Source of the DNA: Tumebacillus flagellatus
GTDB taxonomy: Bacteria > Bacillota > Bacilli > Tumebacillales > Tumebacillaceae
DNA length: 64,000 nucleotides
Reading direction: 5' to 3'
Assembly: GCF_000714935.1 (NCBI RefSeq)
Contig: NZ_JMIR01000001.1
Span: forward strand, 93,122 to 157,121
Shown piece after piece: positions 41,381 to 50,595 of this stretch. The position numbers and the translations under genes are program-made. Each line of letters starts with the position of its first letter. Position 1 is the first letter of the stretch. The notes under the pieces are model-generated. The model had not been told where the DNA came from, searched no databases, and was given only the letters and a program-made list of their open reading frames with translations.

Positions 41381-41791
41381 CTAGCGGTGCTCCTGCAACG
41401 CCTGCCGGAGTTGTTCCGCATCTTCGCGGGACAGACCCTTCCACGGCAAGAAATACACGTTCCCCGTCTCCTTGCTCGTCAGCATCCATCCGCCGGCGGC
41501 ACGAGTTTTCGCCTCGCGCTCTTCGACTTGAAGTTCGTTCCAGCGGAACTGGACTTTCGGCAGCATCGCCCGCTCAATCGTCAGCCCCTGCGCGTCGGTG
41601 CGCACGGCGACGTGGACGTACTTGAAATGCAAAAACGTCGCCAGCGCGAGATAGACCACGACGAGGATGATCAAGTCCATCGTGATTCCGTGGTTCCAGA
41701 TCTCGCGGCTGATGAGCAGCGTCGCGAGAAAAAGCACCGTCACCGCCGCCAACCATGCGTAGCCCGGCTTGCGGTCATACGTCAATCTCAT
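41381..41791 (-). CDS. Two-helix membrane protein with a PH-like tail, hypothetical
   Basis: A 136-aa protein with two membrane helices (about 10-25 and 38-58) in the first half and a soluble C-terminal domain of beta strands ending in a helix (LSREDAEQLRQALQE). That is the layout of bacterial PH (bPH/YcxB-like) membrane proteins, though the match is weak. Start 41791 follows AAGGAGTGA; the longer frame runs through the ferredoxin terminator. First gene of a two-gene unit with the SRPBCC protein. Confidence 0.72.
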   Translation of the reverse strand: MRLTYDRKPGYAWLAAVTVLFLATLLISREIWNHGITMDLIILVVVYLALATFLHFKYVHVAVRTDAQGLTIERAMLPKVQFRWNELQVEEREAKTRAAGGWMLTSKETGNVYFLPWKGLSREDAEQLRQALQEHR

Positions 41792-41820
41792 GTCGTTCAC
41801 TCCTTCGAACCTTACAAGAC

Positions 41821-41855
41821 AGGAAAAAACCGCACCCAAGTCAGGCGCGGTCTCT
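41821..41855 (-). terminator. Terminator of the ferredoxin gene
   Basis: The stem ACCGC/GCGGT with extra weak pairs and six T residues on the minus strand, directly after the ferredoxin stop. Confidence 0.7.
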
Positions 41856-41859
41856 GCCA

Positions 41860-42165
41860 TTAGTCGCGAGCCGGGTGGTCAACTTCCAAGTTGCCGTTGC
41901 ACTCGACTTGGCACGCGAGACGCACGCCGTCGTCGATGCGGAACAGGAGGAAGTCGATCTCTTCAACGGTCGGATCGTTGACGTTCTCTTCGCCCTGGAG
42001 GATTTTCACGGAGCATTGGCCGCACTCTGCGCTTGCGCAACCCCATTCCATTTCGATGTGGCGCTTCTTGCATTCTTCGAGCAGGTTGGAGCCTTTCGGA
42101 ATATCAATGGTGACGGTCTCGTCCGTCTCTTCCAAGTGAATGGTAACTTTTACGGTATCAGCCAT
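41860..42165 (-). CDS. [2Fe-2S] ferredoxin, plant type
   Basis: A 101-aa electron carrier. The cluster ligands are seen as Cys-x4-Cys-x2-Cys (GCASAECGQC, about 43-51) plus a fourth Cys near 84 (RLACQVEC), the plant-type/adrenodoxin-like beta-grasp arrangement. The acidic surface (EETDETVT, EEID) is typical. Start 42165 follows GAGGTCC; the long upstream frame has no ribosome site. The redox partner is unknown; the stand-alone siroheme reductase at 13017 is one possible client, but this is only inference. Confidence 0.92.
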   Translation of the reverse strand: MADTVKVTIHLEETDETVTIDIPKGSNLLEECKKRHIEMEWGCASAECGQCSVKILQGEENVNDPTVEEIDFLLFRIDDGVRLACQVECNGNLEVDHPARD

Positions 42166-42344
42166 GTCGTAGGACCTCGCATTCGTAGTTGTGTCGGTTT
42201 TCATACTTGTCCAGTGTACCACTATTTGGACGAGATTACACGAGAGATAGCTTACAGATTCGCTTCGGCAGGAAAAACAGGGGTTGGAGCAGAAATGAAG
42301 GTAACACAATCTTGTGAAAATTCTTAGGAAAATCAGGTGACTTT

Positions 42345-43286
42345 ATGGAATCGATACCTCTCTTACAACCGTCGTTCTCTCGCCGCCGCAAGCGCCGAGT
42401 TACGCCGCTGCGTGTCGGGATTGCGGTGCTTGTGCTGGTGCTGCTTGCCGTTCCGGGATTGAGCGGGTATGTGTGCTACTCGTTGACGCACCCGGCGAAA
42501 AAAGCGGTGGAGATCAACCCGCAGATGATGGGGCTTACGTATCAAGACATTGAATTTGCGTCGACGGACGGAACGAAACTGCGCGGCTGGTTTTTGCCCG
42601 CCGGGACGAATGACAAGCTCGTGATTATGGCGCATGGGTACACGGGAAATCGCGTGGGAGATAAGCCTGCGATGCCGTCTGCAAAAGCGCTGGTGCAGCA
42701 CGGGATTTCCGTGCTGATGTTCGACTTCCGCAATTCCGGGATGTCGGACGGGAGCATGACCACTGTCGGGGCTGAGGAAAAAAATGACCTGCTCTCCGCC
42801 CTGAAGTTTGCAGAGTCGAAAGGATACGGCTCGCACGGGATCGGGTTCATGGGGTATTCGATGGGAGCTGCCACTTCTCTTGTCGCGGCGGCGGATGCTC
42901 CGGAAGTCAAAGCCGTGGTGGCGGATTCGCCGTTTGCCGACTTGACGAGCTACCTGCACGAGAACCTGCCGTTCTGGTCGCATCTGCCGGATTGGCCGTT
43001 TACGTCGCTGATCCTCTGGGAGATTCCGCTGGTGACCGGGCATGAGACGTCGGAAGTGAGCGCTGTGAAGGACGCGGAGAAATTGCGGGATCGGCCGATT
43101 TTGTTTATTCACGGGCAGAGGGATAAGGCGATTAACGAGAGCAACAGCGAGAAGGTGATCGACGCGATTCACAGCGGGAAGACCGAGCTTTGGTCGATTC
43201 CGGCGGCGGATCACGTCGGGACGTTTGAGCTGGAGCCGGTGGAGTATTTGGATCGGGTGACTGCGTTTTTTGAGAGGAATTTGTAG
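42345..43286 (+). CDS. Membrane-anchored alpha/beta hydrolase
   Basis: A 313-aa protein: a basic N-terminus (RRRKRR), one membrane helix (about 23-45), then an external alpha/beta hydrolase domain. The nucleophile Ser172 is in GYSMGA, the acid is Asp in HGQRDKA (about 262) and the base is His in AADHVG (about 290). MAHGYTGN supplies the oxyanion turn. It resembles YqkD-like serine esterases/peptidases of Bacillus; substrate unknown. The ribosome site is CAGGTGA. Single gene with a two-way terminator. Confidence 0.88.
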   Translation: MESIPLLQPSFSRRRKRRVTPLRVGIAVLVLVLLAVPGLSGYVCYSLTHPAKKAVEINPQMMGLTYQDIEFASTDGTKLRGWFLPAGTNDKLVIMAHGYTGNRVGDKPAMPSAKALVQHGISVLMFDFRNSGMSDGSMTTVGAEEKNDLLSALKFAESKGYGSHGIGFMGYSMGAATSLVAAADAPEVKAVVADSPFADLTSYLHENLPFWSHLPDWPFTSLILWEIPLVTGHETSEVSAVKDAEKLRDRPILFIHGQRDKAINESNSEKVIDAIHSGKTELWSIPAADHVGTFELEPVEYLDRVTAFFERNL

Positions 43287-43303
43287 ATTGGGTTGGATGA
43301 GTA

Positions 43304-43340
43304 GGAAAAAGGCATTCCGTTGTGTGGCGGAGTGCCTTTA
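43304..43340. terminator. Bidirectional terminator
   Basis: The 12-bp stem AAAGGCATTCCG/CGGAGTGCCTTT with one wobble, A-rich left and T-rich right, between the hydrolase and the SLH-3D gene. Confidence 0.88.
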
Positions 43341-43391
43341 TTGTGTGTGCCTGCGGGGTTCGTGCAGGGTGTTTTTTTTGTATCCATCGTG

Positions 43392-44363
43392 TTAGTCAAT
43401 CACGTAGACGTCCACGTCTTGGCGTCCGAACTGGACGGCGTCGGTGTAGCTGTTTTTGTAGAGATCGACGCGGGCGGACTTGATGTTGCCGCCTGTATCC
43501 CCTGCGATGCCGTAGCCGTAGCCGGGGATGTACAGATGCGACCCGAGCGGAATCTGGTTCGGATCGACGGCGACGAGTCCTTCCCGCGCTTGCAGCCCGA
43601 TGGAGGACAGATTGCCGCTGTAGGTGTACGCCGTCGCTACAGCGCCCTGTTTATTGAAGAACGGCAAATTGCCACGGGAGACCGGAACGAGATTCGCGCC
43701 CTTGGGACGCGGAACCAGCGAGCGGGAGAGGAACGACACGACTTCCTCGCGCGTGGCGATGTCTTGCGGTTTCAGCTCGTTGGCGCTCCTGCCGGACAAC
43801 ATGCCCTGCTGGATCGCGTAGGCGAGCGGTTTGACCGCCCAGGAACTGATCGAACCCCGGTCGGCGAAATTGTTGATCGCCTCACTGTACGCCGCATAGC
43901 TCATCTTGCGGGCGACTTCGGAATCGCGGCCGAGAGCGCTGACGGTCATCTTGACCATCTCTTCGCGTGTGAGTTGATCGTCGGGTTGGAAGAGGCCGTT
44001 GCCCTTCCCACTCGTGACGCCCAGCCGATAGGATGCTTCCGCGTAAGGCGCAAACCATTCTCCCCGCTGGACGTCACGAAACGTGCCTTCATAGTTGTCC
44101 GCCGAAGGGGCGGGAATTGCTTTGGCTTTTAGAAGCAAAGTGGCAAACTCAGCGCGGGTGATTGGAGCGGTCGGGCGGAAATAACCGTTTCCATCACCGC
44201 CGACGATGCCGCGGTTGTACAGATCGAGGATTTGCGACTGGGCAAACGAGTTCTGGATGTCGCGGAACGGAAAGGATGTTGCCGCTTCGGCCGGAGTGGC
44301 ATAGGCCGTCAAACAGATGGCGACGGTGGCAGCTGACAGGCAGAGTTGAACGTACTTTCTCAT
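43392..44363 (-). CDS. SLH-domain cell-wall protein with C-terminal 3D domain
   Basis: A 323-aa exported protein: signal peptide ([20 protein letters not shown], cleavage after AEA); three SLH repeats (about 30-90, 92-155, 160-215) with the ITRAEF/LTREEM/ATREEV motifs that bind pyruvylated wall polysaccharide; then a 3D domain (about 235-323) with the acidic trio in [18 protein letters not shown] and RVDLY. 3D domains are lytic-transglycosylase-like folds (MltA/YabE/YuiC type), so this is probably a wall-bound peptidoglycan hydrolase. RBS TAGGAGG. Divergent from ppiB. Confidence 0.9.
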   Translation of the reverse strand: MRKYVQLCLSAATVAICLTAYATPAEAATSFPFRDIQNSFAQSQILDLYNRGIVGGDGNGYFRPTAPITRAEFATLLLKAKAIPAPSADNYEGTFRDVQRGEWFAPYAEASYRLGVTSGKGNGLFQPDDQLTREEMVKMTVSALGRDSEVARKMSYAAYSEAINNFADRGSISSWAVKPLAYAIQQGMLSGRSANELKPQDIATREEVVSFLSRSLVPRPKGANLVPVSRGNLPFFNKQGAVATAYTYSGNLSSIGLQAREGLVAVDPNQIPLGSHLYIPGYGYGIAGDTGGNIKSARVDLYKNSYTDAVQFGRQDVDVYVID

Positions 44364-44424
44364 TACAGACCTCCTAAAACGAGTTGCGCGTGGTACAAGG
44401 AAAGTATTCGGAAGGTTGTCCCTT

Positions 44425-44453
44425 TTTACGGGGGCTGTACGATTGTGTATAAT
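44425..44453 (+). promoter_or_regulatory. Promoter of ppiB
   Basis: TTTACG (44425-44430), a 17-base spacer and TATAAT (44448-44453), 37 bases before the start codon. Confidence 0.75.
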
Positions 44454-44490
44454 GAGTAAGAGTCTAACATACGAAAGGCAGGTACTACAT

Positions 44491-44931
44491 ATGAAAAAAG
44501 CAATCATCGAGCTGGAAAAAGGCGGCACCATGGAATTTGAAATGTTCGACGAGCACGCTCCGGGCACCGTTGAGAACTTCGAGAAGCTCGCAAACGACGG
44601 CTTCTACGACGGCCTCACCTTCCACCGCGTCATCCCGGGCTTCGTCGCTCAAGGCGGCTGCCCGCACGGCACCGGCACCGGCGGCCCGGGCTACACCATC
44701 AAGTGCGAAGTGAAGAACAACCCGAACCAACACAAGCGCGGCGCGCTGTCGATGGCTCATGCGGGTCGTGATACTGGTGGTTCGCAGTTCTTTATCGTGC
44801 ATGATCGCCAGTCTACCGCTCATCTGGACGGGAACCACACCGTGTTTGGGCAGATCCTGTCGGGGGAAGAGTTTATCGATGGGATTAAGCAAGGGGATAA
44901 GATGAAGAGCGTGAAGGTTGTAGAGGCGTAA
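44491..44931 (+). CDS. ppiB: Peptidyl-prolyl cis-trans isomerase, cyclophilin type
   Basis: A 146-aa cytosolic cyclophilin that speeds proline isomerisation during protein folding. Seen: [13 protein letters not shown] (catalytic Arg near 46), [10 protein letters not shown] (Gln and Phe of the active site) and [10 protein letters not shown]. The start at 44491 follows AAAGGCAGG; upstream Mets in frame lie in the promoter. Highly biased codons suggest strong expression. Monocistronic: promoter and terminator both present. Confidence 0.95.
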   Translation: MKKAIIELEKGGTMEFEMFDEHAPGTVENFEKLANDGFYDGLTFHRVIPGFVAQGGCPHGTGTGGPGYTIKCEVKNNPNQHKRGALSMAHAGRDTGGSQFFIVHDRQSTAHLDGNHTVFGQILSGEEFIDGIKQGDKMKSVKVVEA

Positions 44932-44965
44932 ACATTCGTCTACTCCTCTAGAGCACAGTGACTCT

Positions 44966-45000
44966 AAAGTGCATTGGACAATGTCCGATGCACTTTTTTA
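44966..45000 (+). terminator. Terminator of ppiB
   Basis: The 9-bp stem AAAGTGCAT with its complement and a run of six T residues. Confidence 0.85.
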
Positions 45001-45087
45001 CATGGCTAGTATCAAAAATAGTTCTAGTGATTATTTAGTCTAACTCTAGCAACACTCTATATCACTATGCTATTTTGTGATAAAATG

Positions 45088-45102
45088 AGGACAAATAGTC
45101 CT
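45088..45102. promoter_or_regulatory. SsoII-like methyltransferase operator
   Basis: The inverted repeat AGGACAAATAGTCCT. From memory, the operator bound by M.SsoII in its own promoter is AGGACAAATTGTCCT; only the central base pair differs. It begins two bases after a TAAAAT -10-like element (45081-45086) and ends 15 bases before the methyltransferase start, so binding would block its own expression. Confidence 0.75.
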
Positions 45103-45117
45103 AGAGGTGATCCTAAT

Positions 45118-46317
45118 ATGAAAGAGATACACGAATACATACGTGAAAAACGTATGAAATTAGGTTTGACACAAAAGGAATTTGCCGATGCCTTGGGTCT
45201 TGGCAAATATGGAGACAGAACCCTGCGAAGATGGGAGAACGGAGAAAGTAAGCCTTCGAAATTAGAAGTGCAGTCTATTCGATCATTTCCAGATGAGCCT
45301 CCGTTCCCTAATCGTGATCTTAGTGAATCAAAGTTTACTACTATAGATTTATTCGCGGGAATTGGAGGGATCCGTTTAGCCTTCCATCGACTAGGTGGGC
45401 ATACTGTTTTCTCATCTGAATGGGATAAGTTTTCTCAGAAAACTTACCGAGTTAATTTCGGAGAAATCCCCCACGGGGATATCACTCAAATTCACGAAAG
45501 AGATGTCCCTGACCATGATATATTGTTAGCGGGTTTCCCTTGCCAACCGTTTTCTCAAGCAGGATTAAAAAAAGGTTTTGAAGATACGCGAGGTACATTA
45601 TTTTTTGACATAGCAAGGATCATTTCAGAAAAACGCCCGAAAGCATTTCTGCTCGAAAACGTTAAGCAATTAAGGGGCCATGACAAAGGTAACACTTTGC
45701 GAGTTATCAAGGAATCATTAAAAGACCTCCAATATACAGTTCATGTTGAAGTGCTCAGAGCAGCAGATTTTGGTGTTCCGCAGAATAGGGAAAGGATCTT
45801 TATCGTAGGCTTCAATAATGATTTCGGAGGTGTACTTACTCCCTTTAAATTTCCTAAGCCAAATCACAAACCCACTCGTGTTGGTGACATTCTTGAAGAT
45901 TTTGTTGACGAAAAATATACAATTTCAGATGCTCTTTACCAAGGCCATCTCAGACGCAAAGAGGAACACAAGCAAAAAGGAAATGGATTTGGTTTTTCAT
46001 TATTCAACCGAGAAAGTCCATACACAAACACTCTTAGTGCTAGATATTATAAGGACGGTAGTGAAATCCTTATTGAACAAGAGGGCGGTCAAAATCCAAG
46101 AAAACTAACACCTCGCGAATGTGCCAGACTTCAGGGATTTCCTGATGACTTTATTATTCCTGTTTCGGATACTCAAGCTTATCGGCAATTCGGCAATTCG
46201 GTCTCTATTCCAGTAATCGAGGCAATTGCCCAGGAAATGATATCGGCTATGAAGGTATCGAAAATGATAGATGATTCAAAGGATCGTAAACAAAACGAAA
46301 TCCCAGTGTATGCTTAA
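45118..46317 (+). CDS. DNA (cytosine-5) methyltransferase with N-terminal HTH
   Basis: A 399-aa enzyme that puts a methyl group on C5 of cytosine. Residues 1-55 are an XRE-like HTH (KLGLTQKEFADALGLGKYG). The catalytic part has motif I (TIDLFAGIGG, ~75-84), PCQ with nucleophile Cys142 (GFPCQPFSQAG), ENV (180-182) and QxRxR (PQNRERIF). HTH-bearing C5 enzymes of the SsoII/EcoRII/ScrFI group recognise CCNGG or CCWGG and repress their own gene; the operator upstream and the EcoRII-like nuclease next door support that here. The start at 45118 follows AGAGGTG. The gene is far more AT-rich than its housekeeping neighbours. Confidence 0.9.
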   Translation: MKEIHEYIREKRMKLGLTQKEFADALGLGKYGDRTLRRWENGESKPSKLEVQSIRSFPDEPPFPNRDLSESKFTTIDLFAGIGGIRLAFHRLGGHTVFSSEWDKFSQKTYRVNFGEIPHGDITQIHERDVPDHDILLAGFPCQPFSQAGLKKGFEDTRGTLFFDIARIISEKRPKAFLLENVKQLRGHDKGNTLRVIKESLKDLQYTVHVEVLRAADFGVPQNRERIFIVGFNNDFGGVLTPFKFPKPNHKPTRVGDILEDFVDEKYTISDALYQGHLRRKEEHKQKGNGFGFSLFNRESPYTNTLSARYYKDGSEILIEQEGGQNPRKLTPRECARLQGFPDDFIIPVSDTQAYRQFGNSVSIPVIEAIAQEMISAMKVSKMIDDSKDRKQNEIPVYA

Positions 46318-46366
46318 AATCAAAAAAGAAGCGACCCATCTAGTCGGGTCGCTTCTTTTTTGATTT
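46317..46366. terminator. Long bidirectional terminator overlapping the nuclease gene end
   Basis: A 21-bp perfect stem (AAATCAAAAAAGAAGCGACC and one more base, with the complement). The right arm encodes the last codons of the EcoRII-like nuclease and the loop holds its stop, so nuclease C-terminus and terminator share sequence. Confidence 0.93.
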
Positions 46367-47299
46367 AAACATGTTCATATGTTCATCCCACATACATCTT
46401 TCAGCACTGGTTATTCCCTCATTCTGTGATCTTTCTCGATAGTCGTTGTATTTCTCCAAGAACTGTTCATCACTATAAACACGTCGCTTTTTCCGGTTCC
46501 AATATTCCATGATATCTAATAAATCTTCAATTAGATTCCTAAGCCCAAGAACTCTTTGATTTTGCTTATACTTTGTTTCCTTTATCCAATCTCTTACTAC
46601 AATTCTAACATTATGTTCGTACAGACTGTCTATGATCTCATTAGAGATTTGCTCATCTAAGGTGATCAAATACATCATGTGCGCTCCAGTTCGACTTCGT
46701 TCTTCTGGAACCTCTTGCCATCTTTCTCTTAATGAAGTTTTCATAGATATCAACGCACATTTGTGCTTTTCCAAGTGATATTCTAGCACTCCGGGTACAA
46801 CAGAATCAACAATTTTACTTAATCCTTGCTCCTCGAACTTCTTTTGTCCAATATAACCTTGAGGATCAAATCGTATCCCAGACATTAAAAACAGCTTATG
46901 CACGGTGTGCTCGAATTCTTTCCCAGCTCTTGATCGTCTAGAGTTCGTATTACTCTTTCCCAATTCAATTATGTGCTCATCATACTCAGAGAGAAGTACG
47001 CTAACTTTCTCCAAGAAAGTATCTTTATCACGGATATCAATTTTATCTTCGAGATTCCGAGATTCGGACAACAAGTCCTCCATTACAAAGACATTGAACA
47101 CCTTTTCTGTTTCTCTGAGATTAGTCCATAACTCTTTACGCATTCCTTCAAGAAAATCAGTAGGGGTATTTAAAAAGTAGCTTTTAGGTTTTTGATCATA
47201 CCCTGAGTTTGAAAAAACCATGTCCACCATCTTTTGAGTGTCGACAAAATACTTATCCCTTGTTTGTTTTATATGCTTTTTAAACTTTGCCAATTCCAT
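46340..47299 (-). CDS. EcoRII C-terminal-type restriction endonuclease
   Basis: A 319-aa protein (start ATG 47299, ten bases after AAAGGTG). The C-terminal half matches the EcoRII-C/PspGI/SsoII nuclease family: RAGKEFEHTVHKLF (~125-138), then IVDSVVPGVLEY and ALISMKTSLRERWQEV, giving a D...(x)K-type core with Asp near 165 and Lys near 187, followed by LITLDEQISNEIIDSLYEHN. Members cut CCWGG or CCNGG. The N-terminal ~120 residues are helical and unlike the EcoRII effector domain. Convergent with the methyltransferase; last of three minus-strand restriction genes. Confidence 0.82.
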   Translation of the reverse strand: MELAKFKKHIKQTRDKYFVDTQKMVDMVFSNSGYDQKPKSYFLNTPTDFLEGMRKELWTNLRETEKVFNVFVMEDLLSESRNLEDKIDIRDKDTFLEKVSVLLSEYDEHIIELGKSNTNSRRSRAGKEFEHTVHKLFLMSGIRFDPQGYIGQKKFEEQGLSKIVDSVVPGVLEYHLEKHKCALISMKTSLRERWQEVPEERSRTGAHMMYLITLDEQISNEIIDSLYEHNVRIVVRDWIKETKYKQNQRVLGLRNLIEDLLDIMEYWNRKKRRVYSDEQFLEKYNDYRERSQNEGITSAERCMWDEHMNMFKSKKKRPD

Positions 47300-47352
47300 A
47301 ATGAACACACACCTTTATTAAACTATCAAACAACAAGAAAGTAATCAACATA

Positions 47353-48621
47353 TCATTCATTCAAAGTGATTAGCTCATTCAATTTACTCCGGATATCTAC
47401 CAATAGACCCCGTTTAGAATACTCGGACAAGGCAATATATAGATTCAAACTTACAGCCTCTATTCTGCCCAAATCCGGCCTTCCCTTTATCTCCGAGTTC
47501 CCGTTGTATTCAAATAGTTTATCACTAAAAGTTGGGAAAATCAAAACGTTCCTGTATGAGTTTTCTACAGCCGACAAAGAATAGGCATAAAAATACTGCT
47601 TAACTAAGTCATGCCAACCAGGCAAGTTTCGTTCCGTCTCGTAGTATTTTGCATCAAGCACAAACAGAACTCCATCATGACGATAAAGGATATCTGGAAT
47701 TTGGCGTAATTTCTTTCCGGTGTTTTTTCCCTTCCAGTTCCAAATAGGTTCAGGTATATATTTCTTCAATTTAGTATATTCGTTCTCAAATAAGTACCCG
47801 CAAATATGCTCCCATACATTATGGAAGAAAGGAGTAGCTAATGTTTCAATCTTATTCGAGTTCTCTTCTTCGTTCGAACCAAGTAAGAAACTCCTGAGCA
47901 TTTGGATCAATTTTATTTCCCGATCTATGTTCGTTGCAGATAACTCAGTCTTAAGAATAGCATCGATGATATTATCATCATACGAAACAGCAATTGAATC
48001 CATATCAAACCCATCTAACTCTGGTCCCCATAGCCACCCATAATATTTAATACATTTTTGAATAGCAAGATTATGAATAAGCTTAAGTCTATTTAATTTA
48101 TCACTGTTAGTCTTCCGTACCAAATACTCTAAATAGTAAGGCTTATTCCTTACTATATACGGGTCGACAGACCTAGTGGTAGCTGCCCAATCAATGTTTG
48201 GGCCTGTTCCGACCTTTTTTATTCTTGTCTCACGATTTATCAAACCATAAGTGGTAAAATCCCTTAGTAACCATAACGCTGCCCCGAGTCCTTCTCTTTC
48301 CCCAAAGCCACCGCCAAACAGCAACTCATTTTCCTCATAATCCAAATTGTGTTCCTCTCTATATCGAAGAAGTGTGATTGCGAGGTTTTTCACATGCTGG
48401 ACTATGACCGAATCATTCTCTGGAATCTTGTACCCTTTCGGGAAAACCACTAACAGTTTTTTAGAGCTGACGATAATGCCCGTAAACAAAAATGTGATTG
48501 ACTTTTCGACTTTCTTACATAAACCTCTTTCAAAAAGGTTTTTGAGGTCAAACTGCTCCTTTTTTACTAGGTCAATATCATATCTACGCTGCTCAATAAA
48601 ATAACTGATCGTGGGACTCAC
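47353..48621 (-). CDS. LlaJI/McrC-type restriction subunit
   Basis: A 422-aa protein of the LlaJI R2/McrC group. The C-terminal nuclease core is visible: LRQIPDILYRHDGVLFVLDA then KYY, i.e. PD...(x)DAKY, a PD-(D/E)xK site. The N-terminal ~280 residues are helical and likely bind the McrB-like partner. GTG 48621 is the best start (GGAGGT six bases upstream). It lies 27 bases after the McrB-like gene, so they are co-transcribed. In LlaJI the pair cuts unmethylated GACGC; in McrBC the pair cuts methylated DNA. Which mode applies is not decided by sequence. Confidence 0.8.
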   Translation of the reverse strand: MSPTISYFIEQRRYDIDLVKKEQFDLKNLFERGLCKKVEKSITFLFTGIIVSSKKLLVVFPKGYKIPENDSVIVQHVKNLAITLLRYREEHNLDYEENELLFGGGFGEREGLGAALWLLRDFTTYGLINRETRIKKVGTGPNIDWAATTRSVDPYIVRNKPYYLEYLVRKTNSDKLNRLKLIHNLAIQKCIKYYGWLWGPELDGFDMDSIAVSYDDNIIDAILKTELSATNIDREIKLIQMLRSFLLGSNEEENSNKIETLATPFFHNVWEHICGYLFENEYTKLKKYIPEPIWNWKGKNTGKKLRQIPDILYRHDGVLFVLDAKYYETERNLPGWHDLVKQYFYAYSLSAVENSYRNVLIFPTFSDKLFEYNGNSEIKGRPDLGRIEAVSLNLYIALSEYSKRGLLVDIRSKLNELITLNE

Positions 48622-48648
48622 GCTACTACCTCCAACGTCGCTCAAACT

Positions 48649-50247
48649 TTATTCTTCAACTTTTTCCGTTTCTTTAGAATTTCTAATTACCCTCGGGATG
48701 ATTTCAATAGAAGGTATAATGTTCTCGCCGTTATAATAATTCTCAACCAACTCAGCGAACGTATTTACATTCCCGAAGAATTCTCTTCGATGATATCGAA
48801 CAACATCATCCCACAAATAGATCAATAGTTTAGATGCAATAGAATCTGGGTTCGAAGGCTCTCCGATCTTCAAGAAGTATGGCCCGATATGTTTATCCTC
48901 GTTTATTCCCAATCTACCTAACTTGTCATTTATACTTCTGACAAAGTACTCCCAAGTGAATTCTCGTCCTGAGTACTGGACAATTTCATTTCTGTGTGGA
49001 ACCGAGGAATCAAACTTAATAGGCATATACCTAAATTTCCATCTTCTTTTAAAAGCAGAGTCCAAAACGAATACACCCTGATCCGCGCTGTTCATAGTAG
49101 CAGAGATACTTAAATTAGACGGAATATATACTTCTGGAACCCCCAAATATCTCAATAAATGCTCGTCCGTGTTTATTCTATATTCGCTCTCGCCACTCGC
49201 CTTTCTGTCTAACAATTGGAAGAGGTCTCCAAAAACCGAAGCTGCATTCGCTCGATTAATTTCTTCAATTATTAGAAGATGCATTTCTTGTTTTTTTTCC
49301 AAAGCATTTCGAAGTATCTTGGCAAAGGGTCCGGGAGTAAATCGATAGTCAATTAGCGGTTCACCGTTAGCACCTTCTGAAATGATTCCATCTGCACCTC
49401 GATAAACAGGAACTGGCTTATAAGTACCGACAAAATCGTAATAGGTGTATTCAGGATGAAAAGTAACACGAAGAATATTATTATTATTTATAGAATTGTC
49501 ATTTTCCAATAAGAAACTCTTCCCAGTACCCGGAGCACCATAAACAATTAAATTACTACCCCCAATAGCTCTTTGCTCCGGAGGAGCGCTTTTAGGTTGT
49601 TCCTGGTCCCCCTCTATAGTCCCTTCTAAAACTAAAGATTCCAATTTATCGATAAGTACCATGGATTCAGATAATAAGGTCGAGTTTTCAACGTATAATT
49701 TTGCAATCTCTGCAATGTATGTTTGTGTAACAGCCACTACTCCAAGAAGACTTAAAACCGGTGAAACAAAGTAATCTTGTCTTTCGATTGTTTTAGAGCC
49801 GTTCCACCAGTTATAATCGGTTAGGAATTTCCACAAATATCGAGCATCATCTTCATTTTCAGATAAATACTCATTTATCATTTTTCTCAACTCATCTCCA
49901 CTAACCTTCCCATCCTTTAGGCCTTTGACAACAGTATCCCATAAATAAGAACGATTAATACTTTTATTTATAATCACCTCTAATAGTTTTTTATATTTCT
50001 CCAACTCCACAACATATTCAGTCAAGTATGCTGCTAGAATAAACCAATGATTAGGTAGATATATCTTTTTATCCCCAGAACTCCTTGTAAGGATCGCAGT
50101 GTACTCGAAAAATTGAATAGTGTCACCACCAAGGCAGTTAGAAAAGGTCCTTTTAAAGCTATCAGTAAGTTTAATGTCCCCAAATATTTTTGCCCGATTT
50201 AATTCAATTCGGCAATTTGATGCCAATACACCTAGATCTTTTAACAT
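48649..50247 (-). CDS. McrB-like AAA+ GTPase restriction subunit
   Basis: A 532-aa protein: N-terminal ~225 residues are a variable recognition/helical region, then the McrB-type AAA+ motor with Walker A GAPGTGKSF (237-245), Walker B HLLIIEEINRAN (~315-325), and TMNSADQGVFVLD, the McrB-type loop specific for GTP. TFHPEYTYYDFVGTYKP is also characteristic. Start 50247 after AAGGGGG. It powers DNA translocation for the LlaJI/McrC-like nuclease encoded next. AT-rich like the whole island. Confidence 0.88.
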   Translation of the reverse strand: MLKDLGVLASNCRIELNRAKIFGDIKLTDSFKRTFSNCLGGDTIQFFEYTAILTRSSGDKKIYLPNHWFILAAYLTEYVVELEKYKKLLEVIINKSINRSYLWDTVVKGLKDGKVSGDELRKMINEYLSENEDDARYLWKFLTDYNWWNGSKTIERQDYFVSPVLSLLGVVAVTQTYIAEIAKLYVENSTLLSESMVLIDKLESLVLEGTIEGDQEQPKSAPPEQRAIGGSNLIVYGAPGTGKSFLLENDNSINNNNILRVTFHPEYTYYDFVGTYKPVPVYRGADGIISEGANGEPLIDYRFTPGPFAKILRNALEKKQEMHLLIIEEINRANAASVFGDLFQLLDRKASGESEYRINTDEHLLRYLGVPEVYIPSNLSISATMNSADQGVFVLDSAFKRRWKFRYMPIKFDSSVPHRNEIVQYSGREFTWEYFVRSINDKLGRLGINEDKHIGPYFLKIGEPSNPDSIASKLLIYLWDDVVRYHRREFFGNVNTFAELVENYYNGENIIPSIEIIPRVIRNSKETEKVEE

Positions 50248-50595
50248 AAAATTTCCCCCTTGTGTGTTCTTGGAATGCTGATTGAGTTTCCTATCAAGTT
50301 TTCTGAAATTCCACTACTATGTATTGATAATTCTACACAGGAATTATAAAAGTGTCATCCAGTGAATTCATATGTTCCTCCCAAAGTGGAGACTTTCTAA
50401 AAGTCATACAGCAAGATTCTCATCTCTAATCATCTTTTCTAAATGATTTATACAAAAAAACCTAAGCACGATTGGAAAGAGCCTAGGTTTACATCCATTT
50501 GATCAATCTCATTAATCTACTATGAAGGCGACATCCACTTCCATCCAGCTACATCTTCCTCAGCTCCAGGCTCCCTGATTTGAGATCTGCTACTA
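50248..50595. other. AT-rich gap between vsr and the McrB-like gene
   Basis: About 350 bases. It holds a terminator (stem AAACCTAAGC/GCCTAGGTTT, 50456-50489, U tract on the minus strand) that probably ends vsr, and the leader of the McrB-like gene. A short minus-strand frame after vsr (TTG start, ending VAGWKWMSPS) has no ribosome site; I do not call it. Confidence 0.6.
50456..50489 (-). terminator. Terminator downstream of vsr
   Basis: The imperfect 10-bp stem AAACCTAAGC/GCCTAGGTTT followed by seven T residues on the minus strand, 107 bases beyond the vsr stop. Confidence 0.7.

Noticed and set aside
47353-50247. Calling the McrB/McrC-like pair simply McrBC (type IV)
   Set aside because: A 5-methylcytosine-cutting enzyme beside an active C5 methyltransferase would be risky to the host; the nuclease subunit looks more LlaJI-like. 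I leave the mode open.
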